Below, piece by piece: positions 1 to 8,671 of a stretch of DNA of 64,000 nucleotides. The position numbers were made by a program, and so were the translations under genes. The number at the start of each line of letters is the position of its first letter. Within the stretch, counting starts at the first letter, position 1. Location: positions 62,001 to 126,000 of the forward strand of contig NZ_JOFL01000015.1 of assembly GCF_000719265.1 (NCBI RefSeq), given 5' to 3'. Under the pieces are notes generated by a model. It saw only the letters and a program-made list of their open reading frames with translations, had not been told where the DNA came from and ran no database searches. The DNA comes from Streptomyces roseoverticillatus (lineage in GTDB: Bacteria; Actinomycetota; Actinomycetes; Streptomycetales; Streptomycetaceae).

Positions 1-1950
1 CACGGTGCCGGGGATCATGCGGCCCGGCGCCGGCACGTACGCCACGCGGTCGCCCGGGTCGAAGCCGCCGAAGCGGCCGGGGCCGGGGTTCAGCCGCTCC
101 TTCAGCGCGGCGTTGAGCGCGCGGGTGCCCGCGGGGCCGCCGTGGCCCGGGGTGATCACCTGGGTCTGCCCGGCGGGCACGCCGATCGCCCGCGGGATGG
201 AATCCGCGACCAGCTGCACCGTCCGGTGCACGGCCTCGCCCGGATCCCGCACCGGGACGATCACGACCTCCTTGCCGGGGGCCGCCGGCTGCGTCAGCTC
301 GCCGACGCCGATCCCCGACACCAGCTCGCCGACCGGGCCCTCGTCGGGCGTACGGGAGACGACCGCCGGGCAGGCGCGGGCCGCCACCACGTCCGCGAAC
401 ACGCGGCCCGGGCCGGCGGACCACAGCACGCCCGGGTCGCCGCTGAGCACCAGGCGGGTGCCGTCGGCGAGCGACTCCACCAGCACGGCCGCCGTCTCGA
501 CGTCGAGCTGCGGGGCGTCCAGGACGGCCAGCACGTCGAGGGCGAGGGCGCCGTCCTCGTCCCGGCCGGGGCCCTCGGCGCCGGACAGCAGGCCCGCCAC
601 CGTCACCGCTTCCGGGTCGCCCGACTCCGCCAGGCGCCGGCGGCCGTCCTCGGTGTGCGCGGCGGCGCAGGCGCGCAGGCCCAGGGAGCGGGCCGCGGCG
701 ATCAGGGCGGCCGGCTCGGCGCGGGCCGCCTCGCCGCCGCTGTGCGTGACGAGGCCCGCGCCCGCCGCGGCGCGGACCAGCTCCGCGGCGGAGGGCGTGG
801 GCGCGGCGGCCGCCGCCCCCTCCCACTCGCCGTCGCCGGCCGTGAACGTGCTGATCAGCCGGGCCAGGCCGTCGGCGAGGCTCTCCTCGGCCATGGCGTA
901 GCGGTCGAGGCCCAGGAGCAGGCGCACCGGGACCTCCTCGTCCTCGCCCTGGGGCGCGGCGGAGCCGGGCGCGGGCTCCACGGCCTCCTGGAACACCAGG
1001 ACCGTGCCCTCGGCGATGGCGGACTGCAGGGCCTCGTCCGGATCCGGGACGGCGTGCCCGGCGAGGGCCGCGGTCAGGGCCGGCGCCTCCAGGACCGTGT
1101 GGCCTTCGAGCGCGGCGCGCTCCAGCAGCCAGGCGGTCAGGGCCTGGGCCCGGCGCTCGTCCCCGGGGCCGGCCTCCGGGCCCAGCAGGGCCCGCGCGAA
1201 GCCGTCCGCCTGCTCGGGCCGTACGCCCGGGACGGCCAGCAGCCGCCAGGGGTCCTCCTGGAGGGCCTCGGCGGCCTGCTCGCCCAGGGTCTCGGCGACG
1301 GGGACCGCGAGCTGCTCGGGGGCGCCGCCCGCGGCGAGGACCTGCCGCACGCCGGCGAGGCCCTCGGCGTCGACGCGGGGGGCCGCGGCGGGGACGGGCG
1401 CGGGGGCCGCCTGGCGGGGCGGCCGTGCGGGCGCGGCCTTGCGCGCGGGCGCGGGCCGCGGGGCCTCGGTGAAGAACGACGCCGCGGGCCGCTCCCCGCT
1501 CTCCACGGCCCGGACGGCCGCGGCGAGCGCCTCGGCGACGGCGCTCTTGGGCGCACCCTGCGCGGCGGCGGGCTCCGCTCCGGGGGCGGCACCGGCGCCT
1601 TCGGGCGAGGGCGAGCCCGGCGCGCGGGGTGCCTCCGGCGCCTCGGGACGGTCGGCACCCGAGCCCGCCGGACTCTGCGCGGCCTGCGGTTCGCCGGGGT
1701 GCCCGGCGCTGCCGGGCTCGCCGTCCGGAGCGGGCGTGCCGCCGGGCGCGGGAGCCGCCGGCTCCGCCCCGGAAGCGGTGCCGGCGGGCCCGGCCTGTGC
1801 GCTGCCGTCCGAGGCCGAGCCCGGCGCCGCCTGCGCGGCCTGCTGCGCGTCGGAGTGCTCGGCGCTGCCGCTCGAAGGGACGGCGGGGTCTCCGTCAGGG
1901 GTCCGGGTGCCGCTCGGCGCGGGGTCGCCGGCGCGGCGATCGGTGTTCAC
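1..1950 (-). CDS. RecD-like helicase with HhH region, degenerate P-loop (partial, C-terminus beyond left edge)
   Basis: 650 codons are visible; the 3' end lies outside the window. The start is GTG at 1950, whose GTGA overlaps the TGA of the upstream aldo/keto reductase, so the two are translationally coupled. Residues 1 to about 190 are a Pro/Ala/Glu-rich low-complexity tail. A helix-hairpin-helix-like stretch follows at about 215-260 (LQEDPWRLLAVPGV), similar to the N-terminus of RecD2. A RecA-like fold follows. Where RecD2 has GPGTGKT, this protein reads THSGGEAARA near residue 400, with no P-loop lysine. The Walker B/motif III area is recognisable as LVLSGDPGVLWSAGPG, and the last visible residues resemble a helicase C-terminal domain. 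The family is annotated as DNA helicase or HhH protein in Streptomyces. Classical ATP-driven unwinding is doubtful here. Confidence 0.75.
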   Translation of the reverse strand, partial: MNTDRRAGDPAPSGTRTPDGDPAVPSSGSAEHSDAQQAAQAAPGSASDGSAQAGPAGTASGAEPAAPAPGGTPAPDGEPGSAGHPGEPQAAQSPAGSGADRPEAPEAPRAPGSPSPEGAGAAPGAEPAAAQGAPKSAVAEALAAAVRAVESGERPAASFFTEAPRPAPARKAAPARPPRQAAPAPVPAAAPRVDAEGLAGVRQVLAAGGAPEQLAVPVAETLGEQAAEALQEDPWRLLAVPGVRPEQADGFARALLGPEAGPGDERRAQALTAWLLERAALEGHTVLEAPALTAALAGHAVPDPDEALQSAIAEGTVLVFQEAVEPAPGSAAPQGEDEEVPVRLLLGLDRYAMAEESLADGLARLISTFTAGDGEWEGAAAAAPTPSAAELVRAAAGAGLVTHSGGEAARAEPAALIAAARSLGLRACAAAHTEDGRRRLAESGDPEAVTVAGLLSGAEGPGRDEDGALALDVLAVLDAPQLDVETAAVLVESLADGTRLVLSGDPGVLWSAGPGRVFADVVAARACPAVVSRTPDEGPVGELVSGIGVGELTQPAAPGKEVVIVPVRDPGEAVHRTVQLVADSIPRAIGVPAGQTQVITPGHGGPAGTRALNAALKERLNPGPGRFGGFDPGDRVAYVPAPGRMIPGTV

Positions 1951-2930
1951 AGGGTGCTCCAGTCCTGATCGGGATAGCGGTGCACGGGCGCCGAGACATC
2001 GTCCAGCGCCCGGCAGATCTCGTCCGGAAGCGTAAGGCTCTCCACTGACAACGCGGACCTGAGCTGCTGCGCCGTGCGCGCGCCGATGACCGGGGCGACG
2101 ACGCCGGGGCGGTCCCGGACCCAGGCGAGGGCGACCTTCAGGGCCGTCGTGGCGAGGCCGTCCGCCGCGGTGGCGACGGCGTCGACCACGCGGCCCGCCG
2201 TCTCGTCCAGATAGGGGGCGACGAAGGGCGCCAGGTGCTCGGAGGCGCCGCGGGAGTCGGCGGGCGTGGCGTGGCGGTACTTGCCGGTGAGGACGCCGCG
2301 GCCGAGCGGCGAGGAAGGCAGCACCCCGATGCCGAGGTCGAGCGCGGCCGGCAGCACCTCGCGCTCGATCCCGCGCTGCAGCAGCGAGTACTCCATCTGG
2401 GTGCTGGCGAGCCGGGTGCGGACGCCGGGCGCGGCGAGCTGCCAGGTGGCGGCGCGGGCGAGCTGCCAGCCGCAGAAGTTGGAGACGCCGGCGTAGCGGG
2501 CGCGGCCGCTGGTGACGGCGAGGTCCACGGCCTGGAGGGTCTCCTCGACGGGCGTGTGCGGATCGAAGGCGTGGATCTGCCAGAGATCCACGTGGTCCGT
2601 GCCGAGGCGCTCCAGGGAGGCGTCGAGCGCGGCGAGCAGGTGGCCGCGCGAGCCGTCGAAGCGCCGGTCGGGGTCGGGGACGCTGCCGGACTTGGTCGCG
2701 ATGACCAGGTCGCGGCGCGGCACCAGATCCTCCATCAGCTGCCCGAGCAGATACTCGGCGGCGCCGTCCCCGTACACGTCGGCCGTGTCGATCAGGGTGC
2801 CGCCGGCCTCCCAGAACGTCTTCAGCTGCTCCGCGGCGTCGCCCTCGTCGGTGTCCCGGCCCCAGGTGAGCGTGCCGAGCCCGATCCGGGACACTCGCAG
2901 GCCCGTACGGCCGAGATGCCTCAGTTCCAT
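1947..2930 (-). CDS. aldo/keto reductase
   Basis: 327 aa, full length for the aldo/keto reductase superfamily (NADPH-dependent carbonyl reduction in a TIM barrel). The N-terminus MELRHLGRTGLRVSRIGLG is typical of the Tas/YajO-like branch. Catalytic D-Y-K-H elements are visible: DTADVYGDG near residues 49-57, the lysine of VIATKSG, and the histidine of LWQIHAFDP. The C-terminus carries the APVIGART cofactor-binding turn. The start ATG at 2930 has no convincing Shine-Dalgarno, but TAATCT lies 8 nt upstream, so the mRNA may be almost leaderless. The downstream helicase-like gene overlaps by 4 bp, forming a two-gene unit. It is transcribed divergently from the LLM oxidoreductase. The substrate cannot be deduced. 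Confidence 0.9.
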   Translation of the reverse strand: MELRHLGRTGLRVSRIGLGTLTWGRDTDEGDAAEQLKTFWEAGGTLIDTADVYGDGAAEYLLGQLMEDLVPRRDLVIATKSGSVPDPDRRFDGSRGHLLAALDASLERLGTDHVDLWQIHAFDPHTPVEETLQAVDLAVTSGRARYAGVSNFCGWQLARAATWQLAAPGVRTRLASTQMEYSLLQRGIEREVLPAALDLGIGVLPSSPLGRGVLTGKYRHATPADSRGASEHLAPFVAPYLDETAGRVVDAVATAADGLATTALKVALAWVRDRPGVVAPVIGARTAQQLRSALSVESLTLPDEICRALDDVSAPVHRYPDQDWSTL

Positions 2931-2938
2931 GAGCGCTG

Positions 2939-2944
2939 AGATTA
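2939..2944 (-). promoter_or_regulatory. candidate -10 box (TAATCT) for the aldo/keto reductase
   Basis: On the minus strand TAATCT ends 8 nt before the ATG at 2930, in a stretch without a ribosome-binding site. This suggests a very short or absent 5' UTR. No clear -35 was seen. Confidence 0.35.
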
Positions 2945-3070
2945 CTGGCCGCGGCCCGCGCCGTGGCCGCCTGTGGACAACGGTCCCGCCGGCCGACCGG
3001 TGACGTACCCCGTACCGGCGCGCTACAGTCCCCGCAACGACGACGTTACTGATCGGTAAGGGGAGCCCGC

Positions 3071-4129
3071 ATGAGTGGCATGAAGCTCGGCATCAACCTC
3101 GGCTACTGGGGCGCGGGGATGGACGCCGACAACCTCGCCGTCGCCCGCGAGGCCGACCGGCTGGGCTACTCGGTCTGCTGGGCCGCCGAGGCGTACGGCT
3201 CCGACGCCGCCACCGTCCTGTCCTGGGTCGCCGCGCAGACCGAGCGCATCGACGTCGGCTCGGGCATCTTCCAGATCCCTGCCCGCACGCCCAGCATGAC
3301 GGCGATGACCGCCGCCACCCTCGACTCGCTCTCCGGCGGCCGCTTCCGGCTCGGCCTCGGCGTCTCCGGTCCGCAGGTGTCCGAGGGCTGGTACGGCGTG
3401 CGGTTCGACAAGCCCCTCGCCCGCACCCGCGAGTACGTGGAGATCATCCGCAAGGCCATGTCCCGCGAGCGCCTCACGCACGAGGGCGCGCACTGGACCC
3501 TGCCGCTCCCCGACGGCCCCGGCAAGCCCATCAAGCTCACCGTCCACCCCGTCCGCGAGCACATCCCGCTGTACATCGCCGCCATCGGCCCGAAGAACCT
3601 GGAGCAGACCGGCGAGATCGCCGACGGCGCACTGCTGGTCTTCTTCGCCCCCGAGCACGCCGAGGAGACCACGCTCGGCGCGCTCCGCGCGGGCCGCGCG
3701 AAGGCCGGCAAGGACCTCGGCGGCTTCGACATCGTCCCGACCGTCCCCATGGCCGTCGGCGACGACATCGACGGCCTGGCCGACCTCTTCCGCCCGTACA
3801 CCGCCCTCTACGTCGGCGGCATGGGCAGCGCGAAGCAGAACTTCTACAACAAGCTGGCGCAGCGCATGGGCTACGGGAAGGCCGCCGCCGAGATCCAGGA
3901 GAAGTACCTGGCCGGGGACAAGGCGGGCGCCGCCGCGGCCGTCCCCCGCGACCTGATCGACTCCACCACGCTCATCGGCTCCGTCGACCGCATCGCCGAC
4001 CGTATGCAGGCCTACGCCGCGGCCGGCGTGACCACGCTGTCCCTCGCCCCGGCCGGCTTCACGCTGGACGAGCGGATCGCGAGCCTGCGGGCGGGCGTCG
4101 AGGCCCTGGAGCGCGCCGGCCTGGCGTAA
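3071..4129 (+). CDS. LLM-class F420-dependent oxidoreductase
   Basis: 352 aa luciferase-like monooxygenase fold (TIM barrel). Such actinobacterial proteins usually transfer hydride to or from coenzyme F420. Supporting features are the N-terminus KLGINLGYWGAG, GSGIFQIPARTPSMTAMTAATLD (non-prolyl cis-peptide region) at about residues 63-83, and GRFRLGLGVSGPQVSEGWYG, the family signature at about 92-111. The start ATG at 3071 is preceded by AAGGGGAG. A second Met four codons later (MSGM) is possible. It is monocistronic, divergent from the aldo/keto reductase and followed by a hairpin. The physiological substrate is unknown. Confidence 0.9.
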   Translation: MSGMKLGINLGYWGAGMDADNLAVAREADRLGYSVCWAAEAYGSDAATVLSWVAAQTERIDVGSGIFQIPARTPSMTAMTAATLDSLSGGRFRLGLGVSGPQVSEGWYGVRFDKPLARTREYVEIIRKAMSRERLTHEGAHWTLPLPDGPGKPIKLTVHPVREHIPLYIAAIGPKNLEQTGEIADGALLVFFAPEHAEETTLGALRAGRAKAGKDLGGFDIVPTVPMAVGDDIDGLADLFRPYTALYVGGMGSAKQNFYNKLAQRMGYGKAAAEIQEKYLAGDKAGAAAAVPRDLIDSTTLIGSVDRIADRMQAYAAAGVTTLSLAPAGFTLDERIASLRAGVEALERAGLA

Positions 4130-4172
4130 CGCGGAAGAAGCGGCACGAGCCGGGGGAGAAGAGCGGACCGGC

Positions 4173-4211
4173 GGCCGTGGTGGGGGCTCGGGGGCCTTCC
4201 CCGCCACGGCC
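4173..4211 (+). terminator. hairpin after LLM oxidoreductase
   Basis: A 13-bp stem, 4173-4185 with 4199-4211 and one G-T wobble, closes a 13-nt G-rich loop 44 bp downstream of the LLM stop. No T-run follows, as is usual for streptomycete terminators. Confidence 0.55.
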
Positions 4212-4326
4212 GGTACAGAAGACAACGCCCGTACCGGCGCCGGGTTACGCGCCCGGCACCGCCTCCGGCGTCGCGCATTCGGCCGAGTGGGCGCCGCCCC
4301 CGATTGCCGCGCCGCACGCAGGGGAC

Positions 4327-4355
4327 TTGACTCGGGTTTCACGGGACATTACGCG
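4327..4355 (+). promoter_or_regulatory. candidate promoter of ferritin-like gene
   Basis: TTGACT (4327-4332) and TACGCG (4350-4355) are separated by 17 nt and lie 30 nt upstream of the chosen ATG at 4386. The -35 is good; the -10 lacks the conserved final T. Confidence 0.35.
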
Positions 4356-4385
4356 CAATGTGCCGTGAACGGAGGTGTGTCCGGC

Positions 4386-5174
4386 ATGCTCTCGGCCAGA
4401 AGCCTGTTCCAGGAGATCCTCGACGACGACGAGGCGTACCGGCTCTTCTGCTCCATCGCCGCCGGCGGCGAGGAGCAGGGCGGCTGGGAGAACGGCCGGA
4501 TCGCCGCCCTCGTCCCGGAGGAACAGCGCGCCCTCGCCCCGAAGATCGCCCGGCACGGCGCCGACGAGGACAAGCACGGCCGCATCTTCCGGGCCCTGCT
4601 GCGCAGGCGCGGCCTCGACCCCGTCCCGGTGCCGCCCGGCACCGACTACGCGGTGCTCCTCGAACGCCGCGGCATCGGCCTGCCCCACACGCTCCTGCAC
4701 GGCGAGAAGCCGCTGACCGAGGCGGATGTCGTCACCTACCTCGCGCACAGCCGCGTCACCGAGCAGCGCGCCGCCGACCAGATGGAGATGCTCACCACGC
4801 ACTTCGGCGACCACCCCGAGGTCGGCAGGGCGATCCGGATGATCGCCCACGACGAGGCCAACCACCTCTCGTACTGCCACGAGGAACTGCTGCGCCTGGC
4901 GCGCGAGGGCCACGGCCGGACCATCCGCGCGGCCCTGCGGGAGTGCGCCCGCGCGGAGATCCGCGTCTACCGGGACGTGAGCCTGGCCGTCATGGAGCGC
5001 ATGGGGGAGATCCTGCGCTGGCCCCGGCCGAAGGCGCTCGCGCTGTCCCTCGGCATCCGGGCCGTGTACGGCTACGAGCGGCTGGCCGGCTGGCGGCGGC
5101 TGGTCACCCTGCGCATGCCGGAGCACCGCGACGCACTGGGCGGAACCCCGGCCTCCGAGCCCGAGTTCGCCTGA
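4386..5174 (+). CDS. ferritin-like domain protein, putative diiron four-helix bundle
   Basis: 262 aa from ATG 4386, chosen because CGGAGG sits 10-15 nt upstream. Two E-x2-H motifs characteristic of ferritin-like diiron proteins are present: E61-D-K-H64 and E157-A-N-H160. Further candidate ligands are E30/E35 and E126 (TEQRAADQ). The spacing fits four helices supplying Glu and Glu-x2-His ligands. The C-terminal part (about residues 190-250) is helical and less conserved and includes LALSLGIRAVYGYERL, which may associate with membrane. No signal peptide is present. The protein could store iron or act as a diiron oxidase/peroxidase; nothing in the context decides. It is convergent with corA, with a gap of about 40 bp. 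Confidence 0.8.
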   Translation: MLSARSLFQEILDDDEAYRLFCSIAAGGEEQGGWENGRIAALVPEEQRALAPKIARHGADEDKHGRIFRALLRRRGLDPVPVPPGTDYAVLLERRGIGLPHTLLHGEKPLTEADVVTYLAHSRVTEQRAADQMEMLTTHFGDHPEVGRAIRMIAHDEANHLSYCHEELLRLAREGHGRTIRAALRECARAEIRVYRDVSLAVMERMGEILRWPRPKALALSLGIRAVYGYERLAGWRRLVTLRMPEHRDALGGTPASEPEFA

Positions 5175-5213
5175 CGGGCGGCCGGCCGCCGCGGGCCGGG
5201 GCCGCCCGCCGCC

Positions 5214-6206
5214 TCACAGCCACCCGCGCCGCTTGAACAGCCGGTGCAGCCAGAACACCAGCCCCGCCATCACCAGCACGGCCGTCGGATAGCCCCACGG
5301 CTGACGCAGCTCCCACATGTGCGTGAAGTTCATCCCGTAGATCCCGGCGATCATTGTCGGGACGGCCGCCATCGCCGCCCACGCCGAGATCTTGCGCATG
5401 TCGTCGTTCTGCTGGACGCCCATCTGCGCGAGGTGCGCGGACAGTATGTCCGACAGCAGCCGGTCCAGGCCCTCGACGGACTCGTTCGCCCGCGTCAGGT
5501 GGTCGCCGACGTCCCGGAAGAACGGCTGCGACCGCTCCGGCACGAACGGCACGCCCACCCCCGCCAGCCGCGTCATCGGCTCGGCCAGCGGCGCCGAAGC
5601 CCGCCGGAACTCCAGCACCTGGCGCTTGAAGGAATAGATCCGCGACGCGATGGTCCGGTTGTCGCCGCCCATCGGGGCGAACACCTCCGCCTCCAGCTCC
5701 TCCAGGTCCAGCTGCAGCTCCGTCGCCACCTCGGTGTACTGGTCCACGACCTCGTCGCACACCGCGTACAGCACCGACGCCGGCCCGTGCCGCAGCACCT
5801 CCGGCTCGTGCTCCAGCCGCTGCCGCAGCCGCGCGAGCGGGCTGCCCTCGCCGTGCCGCACCGTCACGACGAACGAGTCGCCGACGAACAGCATCAGCTC
5901 GCCCGTCGTGACCGTGTCCGCGTCGTCGTCGTACGTGACCGGCTTGAGCACGACGAACAGCGAGCCGTTGTAGAGCTCCAGCTTCGGCCGCTGATGCGCC
6001 TTCAGCGCGTCCTCCACCGCCAGCGGGTGCAGGTTGAACTCGCTCGTGATGAGGGCGAACTCCTCCTCCGTCGGCTCGTGCAGCCCGACCCACAAGAAGG
6101 AGTCCCCCGCCGCCCGCGCCTCGTCCAGGGCGTCGGAGAAGTCGGCGGGGCCCTCGGTGCGGCGTCCGTTGCGGTAAATGGCACAGTCCACGATCACGCA
6201 GGGCAT
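5214..6206 (-). CDS. corA: CorA-family magnesium/cobalt channel
   Basis: 330 aa from ATG 6206; an in-frame ATG at 6254 would add 16 residues with no homology-like character. The family signature YGMNF is at residues 290-294 (GMN at 291-293) between two C-terminal transmembrane helices, the second being VLVMAGLVFWLHRLF followed by the basic end KRRGWL. The long acidic N-terminal domain (LQLDLEELEAEVF, TRANESVEGLDRLLSDIL) matches the cytosolic funnel of CorA pentamers. Length is normal. Function: Mg2+ uptake through the plasma membrane, possibly Co2+/Ni2+. It is divergent from the histidine phosphatase. No M-box-like leader was recognised. Confidence 0.9.
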   Translation of the reverse strand: MPCVIVDCAIYRNGRRTEGPADFSDALDEARAAGDSFLWVGLHEPTEEEFALITSEFNLHPLAVEDALKAHQRPKLELYNGSLFVVLKPVTYDDDADTVTTGELMLFVGDSFVVTVRHGEGSPLARLRQRLEHEPEVLRHGPASVLYAVCDEVVDQYTEVATELQLDLEELEAEVFAPMGGDNRTIASRIYSFKRQVLEFRRASAPLAEPMTRLAGVGVPFVPERSQPFFRDVGDHLTRANESVEGLDRLLSDILSAHLAQMGVQQNDDMRKISAWAAMAAVPTMIAGIYGMNFTHMWELRQPWGYPTAVLVMAGLVFWLHRLFKRRGWL

Positions 6207-6290
6207 TTTGCCGCCGATCGGCCGCGTACACACGGCACCGGACACCAACGGCACGGAAAATGCTCACGGCGGCCCCGGCCGGCCCGGGAC

Positions 6291-6296
6291 TAGGCT
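6291..6296 (+). promoter_or_regulatory. candidate -10 box (TAGGCT), near-leaderless start
   Basis: TAGGCT ends 7 nt before the ATG at 6304 and there is no Shine-Dalgarno. It belongs to the recurring TAnnnT-plus-start pattern described in the findings. Confidence 0.45.
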
Positions 6297-6303
6297 GACC
6301 GTC

Positions 6304-7008
6304 ATGCCCACGCTGATCCTGGTCCGGCACGGCCGGTCCACCGCCAACACCGGCGGAGTGCTCGCGGGACGGACCCCCGGCATCGCCCTGGACGAGCGCG
6401 GCACCGCCCAGGCGGCCGCCCTCCCGGCCCGGCTCGCGCGGGTGCCGCTCGCGGCCGCCGTCACCAGCCCCCTCCAGCGCTGCCGCGAGACCCTGGCGCC
6501 CCTCCTCGCCGCCCGCCCCGGGCTGCCCCTGCACACCGACGAGCGCGTCGGCGAGTGCGACTACGGAGACTGGTCCGGCCGCAAGATCGCCGAGCTCGCG
6601 GCCGAGCCGCTCTGGGAGGTCGTCCAGCGCCACCCGTCCTCCGCCGCCTTCCCCGGCGGCGAGTCCGTACGGGCCATGCAGGCCCGCGCCGTCGACGCCG
6701 TACGGGACTGGAACGCCCGCATGGAGGCCGGGCACGGCCACGACGCCTGCTACCTGGTGTGCACGCACGGAGACATCATCAAGGCGCTCGTCGCCGACGC
6801 CCTGGGCCTGCACCTCGACCTCTTCCAGCGCATCGCCGTCGACCCCTGCTCGGTCACCGCCGTCCGCTACACCCGGCTGCGCCCCTTCCTGGTGCGCCTC
6901 GGCGACACCGGCGACCTGCGCGGCCTCGCGCCGCACGAGGAGACGCCCGGGCAGGCGCGGCGCCCGGAGGAGGACGGCGTCGTGGGGGGCGGGGCGGGGG
7001 CACCGTGA
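6304..7008 (+). CDS. histidine phosphatase family protein (MSMEG_4193-type putative phosphomutase/phosphatase)
   Basis: 234 aa starting MPTLILVRHGRST: the RHG catalytic motif is at residues 8-10 with nucleophile His9. The second catalytic His lies in VCTHGDIIKAL (about residue 158), with the acid/base Glu in ERVGECDYGDW (about residue 80). ATG 6304 was chosen because translation starts right at the conserved strand and TAGGCT lies 7 nt upstream. The C-terminal 30 residues are a low-complexity Ala/Gly/Glu tail. The branched superfamily includes phosphoglycerate mutases and inositol-phosphate phosphatases. It heads a block with DUF3090, an SCO1662-family protein and mshC, an arrangement also known in mycobacteria, which hints at a link to mycothiol or inositol-phosphate metabolism. 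The substrate is not established. Confidence 0.85.
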   Translation: MPTLILVRHGRSTANTGGVLAGRTPGIALDERGTAQAAALPARLARVPLAAAVTSPLQRCRETLAPLLAARPGLPLHTDERVGECDYGDWSGRKIAELAAEPLWEVVQRHPSSAAFPGGESVRAMQARAVDAVRDWNARMEAGHGHDACYLVCTHGDIIKALVADALGLHLDLFQRIAVDPCSVTAVRYTRLRPFLVRLGDTGDLRGLAPHEETPGQARRPEEDGVVGGGAGAP

Positions 7009-7136
7009 TCGTGCCGCGCAGTAGGGTGGTGACGCGGCAGAGTCCGCCCGTCACCCCGTGACCGGCGCCGGACCCACCGAGCACGATCGCCCGCACCACG
7101 ATCGCCCGAACCGCCCGAACCAAATGGAGCAGGACG

Positions 7137-7727
7137 TTGTCCCGTCAGGTGTTCCTCTACGATCCGCCGGACCGTTTCATCGCCGGTACGGTCGGGCTGC
7201 CTGGCCGCCGCACCTTCTTCCTGCAGGCCACCGCGGCCGGCCGCACCACCACCGTCGCCCTGGAGAAGGCCCAGGTCGAGGCGCTCGCCGAGCGCATCGA
7301 CGAGCTGCTGGACGAGGTCGTCCGGCGCACCGGCGGCAGCGCCCCCGTGCCCGCGGTCGCCCCGGCCGAGCTCGCCGACACGGCTCCGCTCCAGACCCCC
7401 GTCGAGGAGGAGTTCCGCGTCGGCACCATGGCCCTGGCCTGGGACGGCGAGCACCAGCGCATGATCGTCGAGGCCCAGGCCCTCGTCGAGCTGGACGCCG
7501 CCACCGACGAGGACCTCGCCGAGGCCGAGGAGCGCCTCCTGCAGGACGAGACGAACGGACCGCCGATGCTGCGCGTCCGCATCACCGGCACCATGGCCCG
7601 CGCCTTCGCCAAGCGCGCCCTGGAGGTCGTGAACGCCGGCCGCCCGCCGTGCCCGCTGTGCAGTCTGCCGCTCGATCCGGAGGGACACGTATGTCCGCGC
7701 CAGAACGGATACCGCCGCGGCGCGTGA
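7137..7727 (+). CDS. DUF3090 domain protein with C-terminal zinc-ribbon-like cysteines
   Basis: 196 aa, starting at TTG 7137 (TTGTCCCGTCAG, with AGCAGGA just upstream); no better start exists before the conserved SRQVFLYDPPDRFIAGTVG. The body is a beta-rich actinobacterial domain of unknown function. The C-terminus has CPLCSLPLDPEGHVCP, a C-x2-C-x10-C arrangement that may bind Zn. The last 37 bp overlap the next gene in another frame, which indicates translational coupling. In actinobacteria this family regularly lies beside an SCO1662-like kinase fold and a histidine phosphatase. I cannot assign a biochemical role. Confidence 0.85.
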   Translation: MSRQVFLYDPPDRFIAGTVGLPGRRTFFLQATAAGRTTTVALEKAQVEALAERIDELLDEVVRRTGGSAPVPAVAPAELADTAPLQTPVEEEFRVGTMALAWDGEHQRMIVEAQALVELDAATDEDLAEAEERLLQDETNGPPMLRVRITGTMARAFAKRALEVVNAGRPPCPLCSLPLDPEGHVCPRQNGYRRGA

Positions 7728-8512
7728 GTCCGCAGGAGCTGCTGGCCGAGGGCGAGCTGACGGTCCGTGGCCGGATCTCCGGGGCGTCCAACGCCGTGCT
7801 GTACTGCACGGTCGAGCACGAGGGCGTGAGCGCCGCCTGCGTCTACAAGCCCGTCGCGGGGGAGCGGCCCCTGTGGGACTTCCCCGACGGCACCCTCGCC
7901 CAGCGCGAGGTCGCCGCGTACGAGCTCTCCGAGGCCATGGGGTGGGGCCTGATCCCGCCCACGGTGCTGCGCGACGGCCCCTACGGCGAGGGCATGTGCC
8001 AGCTGTGGATCGAGGCCTCCGCCGAGGACTCCGCGCTGCTCGCGCTCGTCGACGGCGAGGAGCCGGAACCGGGCTGGAAGGCCGTGGGCCTCGCGGACGT
8101 GGGGGAGGAGCGCACGGCGCTGCTCGTGCACGCCGACGACGAGCGGCTGCGCCGGCTGGCCGTGCTGGACGCCGTGATCAACAACGGGGACCGCAAGGGC
8201 GGCCACCTGCTCCCGGCCGCGGACGGCCGGCTCTATGCGATTGATCACGGAGTGACCTTCAACGCCGACGACAAGCTGCGCACGCTGCTGTGGGGCTGGG
8301 CGGGCGAGCCGCTCACGGACGAGGCCATGGAGGCGCTGCGGCGGCTTTCGGCCAATCTGGCCGACGAGGGCCCATTGGCGGGGCGGCTCGCCGAGCTCTT
8401 GACGGCCGCGGAGATCGATGCGCTGCGGGGCCGGGTGGCGGAGCTGCTCCGGACGGGACGGCACCGCGAGCCCAGTGGGCAGTGGCCCGCGATTCCGTGG
8501 CCGCCGGTGTGA
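7691..8512 (+). CDS. SCO1662-family protein, phosphatidylinositol-kinase-like fold
   Basis: 273 aa from ATG 7691 (GGAGGGA upstream), overlapping the DUF3090 gene by 37 bp. Kinase-like landmarks: VYKPVAGERPLWDF (candidate ATP-binding Lys near residue 38), EVAAYELSEAMGW (helix Glu), NNGDRKGGH (catalytic-loop-like Asn/Asp, about residues 159-167), and AIDHGVTFN (metal-binding Asp, about 179-187). These resemble the PI3/PI4-kinase or HipA-like small kinases, and the family is catalogued as TIGR03843. It sits between DUF3090 and mshC, as in mycobacteria (Rv2133c area). A phosphorylated small molecule or protein substrate is possible; nothing has been proven for this family as far as I know. Confidence 0.85.
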   Translation: MSAPERIPPRRVSPQELLAEGELTVRGRISGASNAVLYCTVEHEGVSAACVYKPVAGERPLWDFPDGTLAQREVAAYELSEAMGWGLIPPTVLRDGPYGEGMCQLWIEASAEDSALLALVDGEEPEPGWKAVGLADVGEERTALLVHADDERLRRLAVLDAVINNGDRKGGHLLPAADGRLYAIDHGVTFNADDKLRTLLWGWAGEPLTDEAMEALRRLSANLADEGPLAGRLAELLTAAEIDALRGRVAELLRTGRHREPSGQWPAIPWPPV

Positions 8513-8659
8513 GTGTCGGCCCCCGCCGCGCCCCGGAGAGCCTCGCCCCCGAACGCCGGCCGGGCTTGATCTATTCCCCTGCACACCCCGGGAACTTCCA
8601 CAAGAGCGCCTGTTCGGCCAAGAGCCGGATCCGGTTCGTATCCGGAACATGCGTCCGGT

Positions 8660-8665
8660 TACGCT
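8660..8665 (+). promoter_or_regulatory. -10 box (TACGCT) of a probable leaderless mshC promoter
   Basis: TACGCT followed by exactly 6 nt (CGTGAC) and the ATG at 8672. There is no Shine-Dalgarno. The same hexamer and spacing precede trmI at 29018. Confidence 0.55.
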
Positions 8666-8671
8666 CGTGAC

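Noticed and set aside
142..1968. Long plus-strand open frames opposite the RecD-like gene
   Set aside because: Arg/Gly/Ala-rich without domains; the minus-strand frame has recognisable helicase segments and a coupled start.
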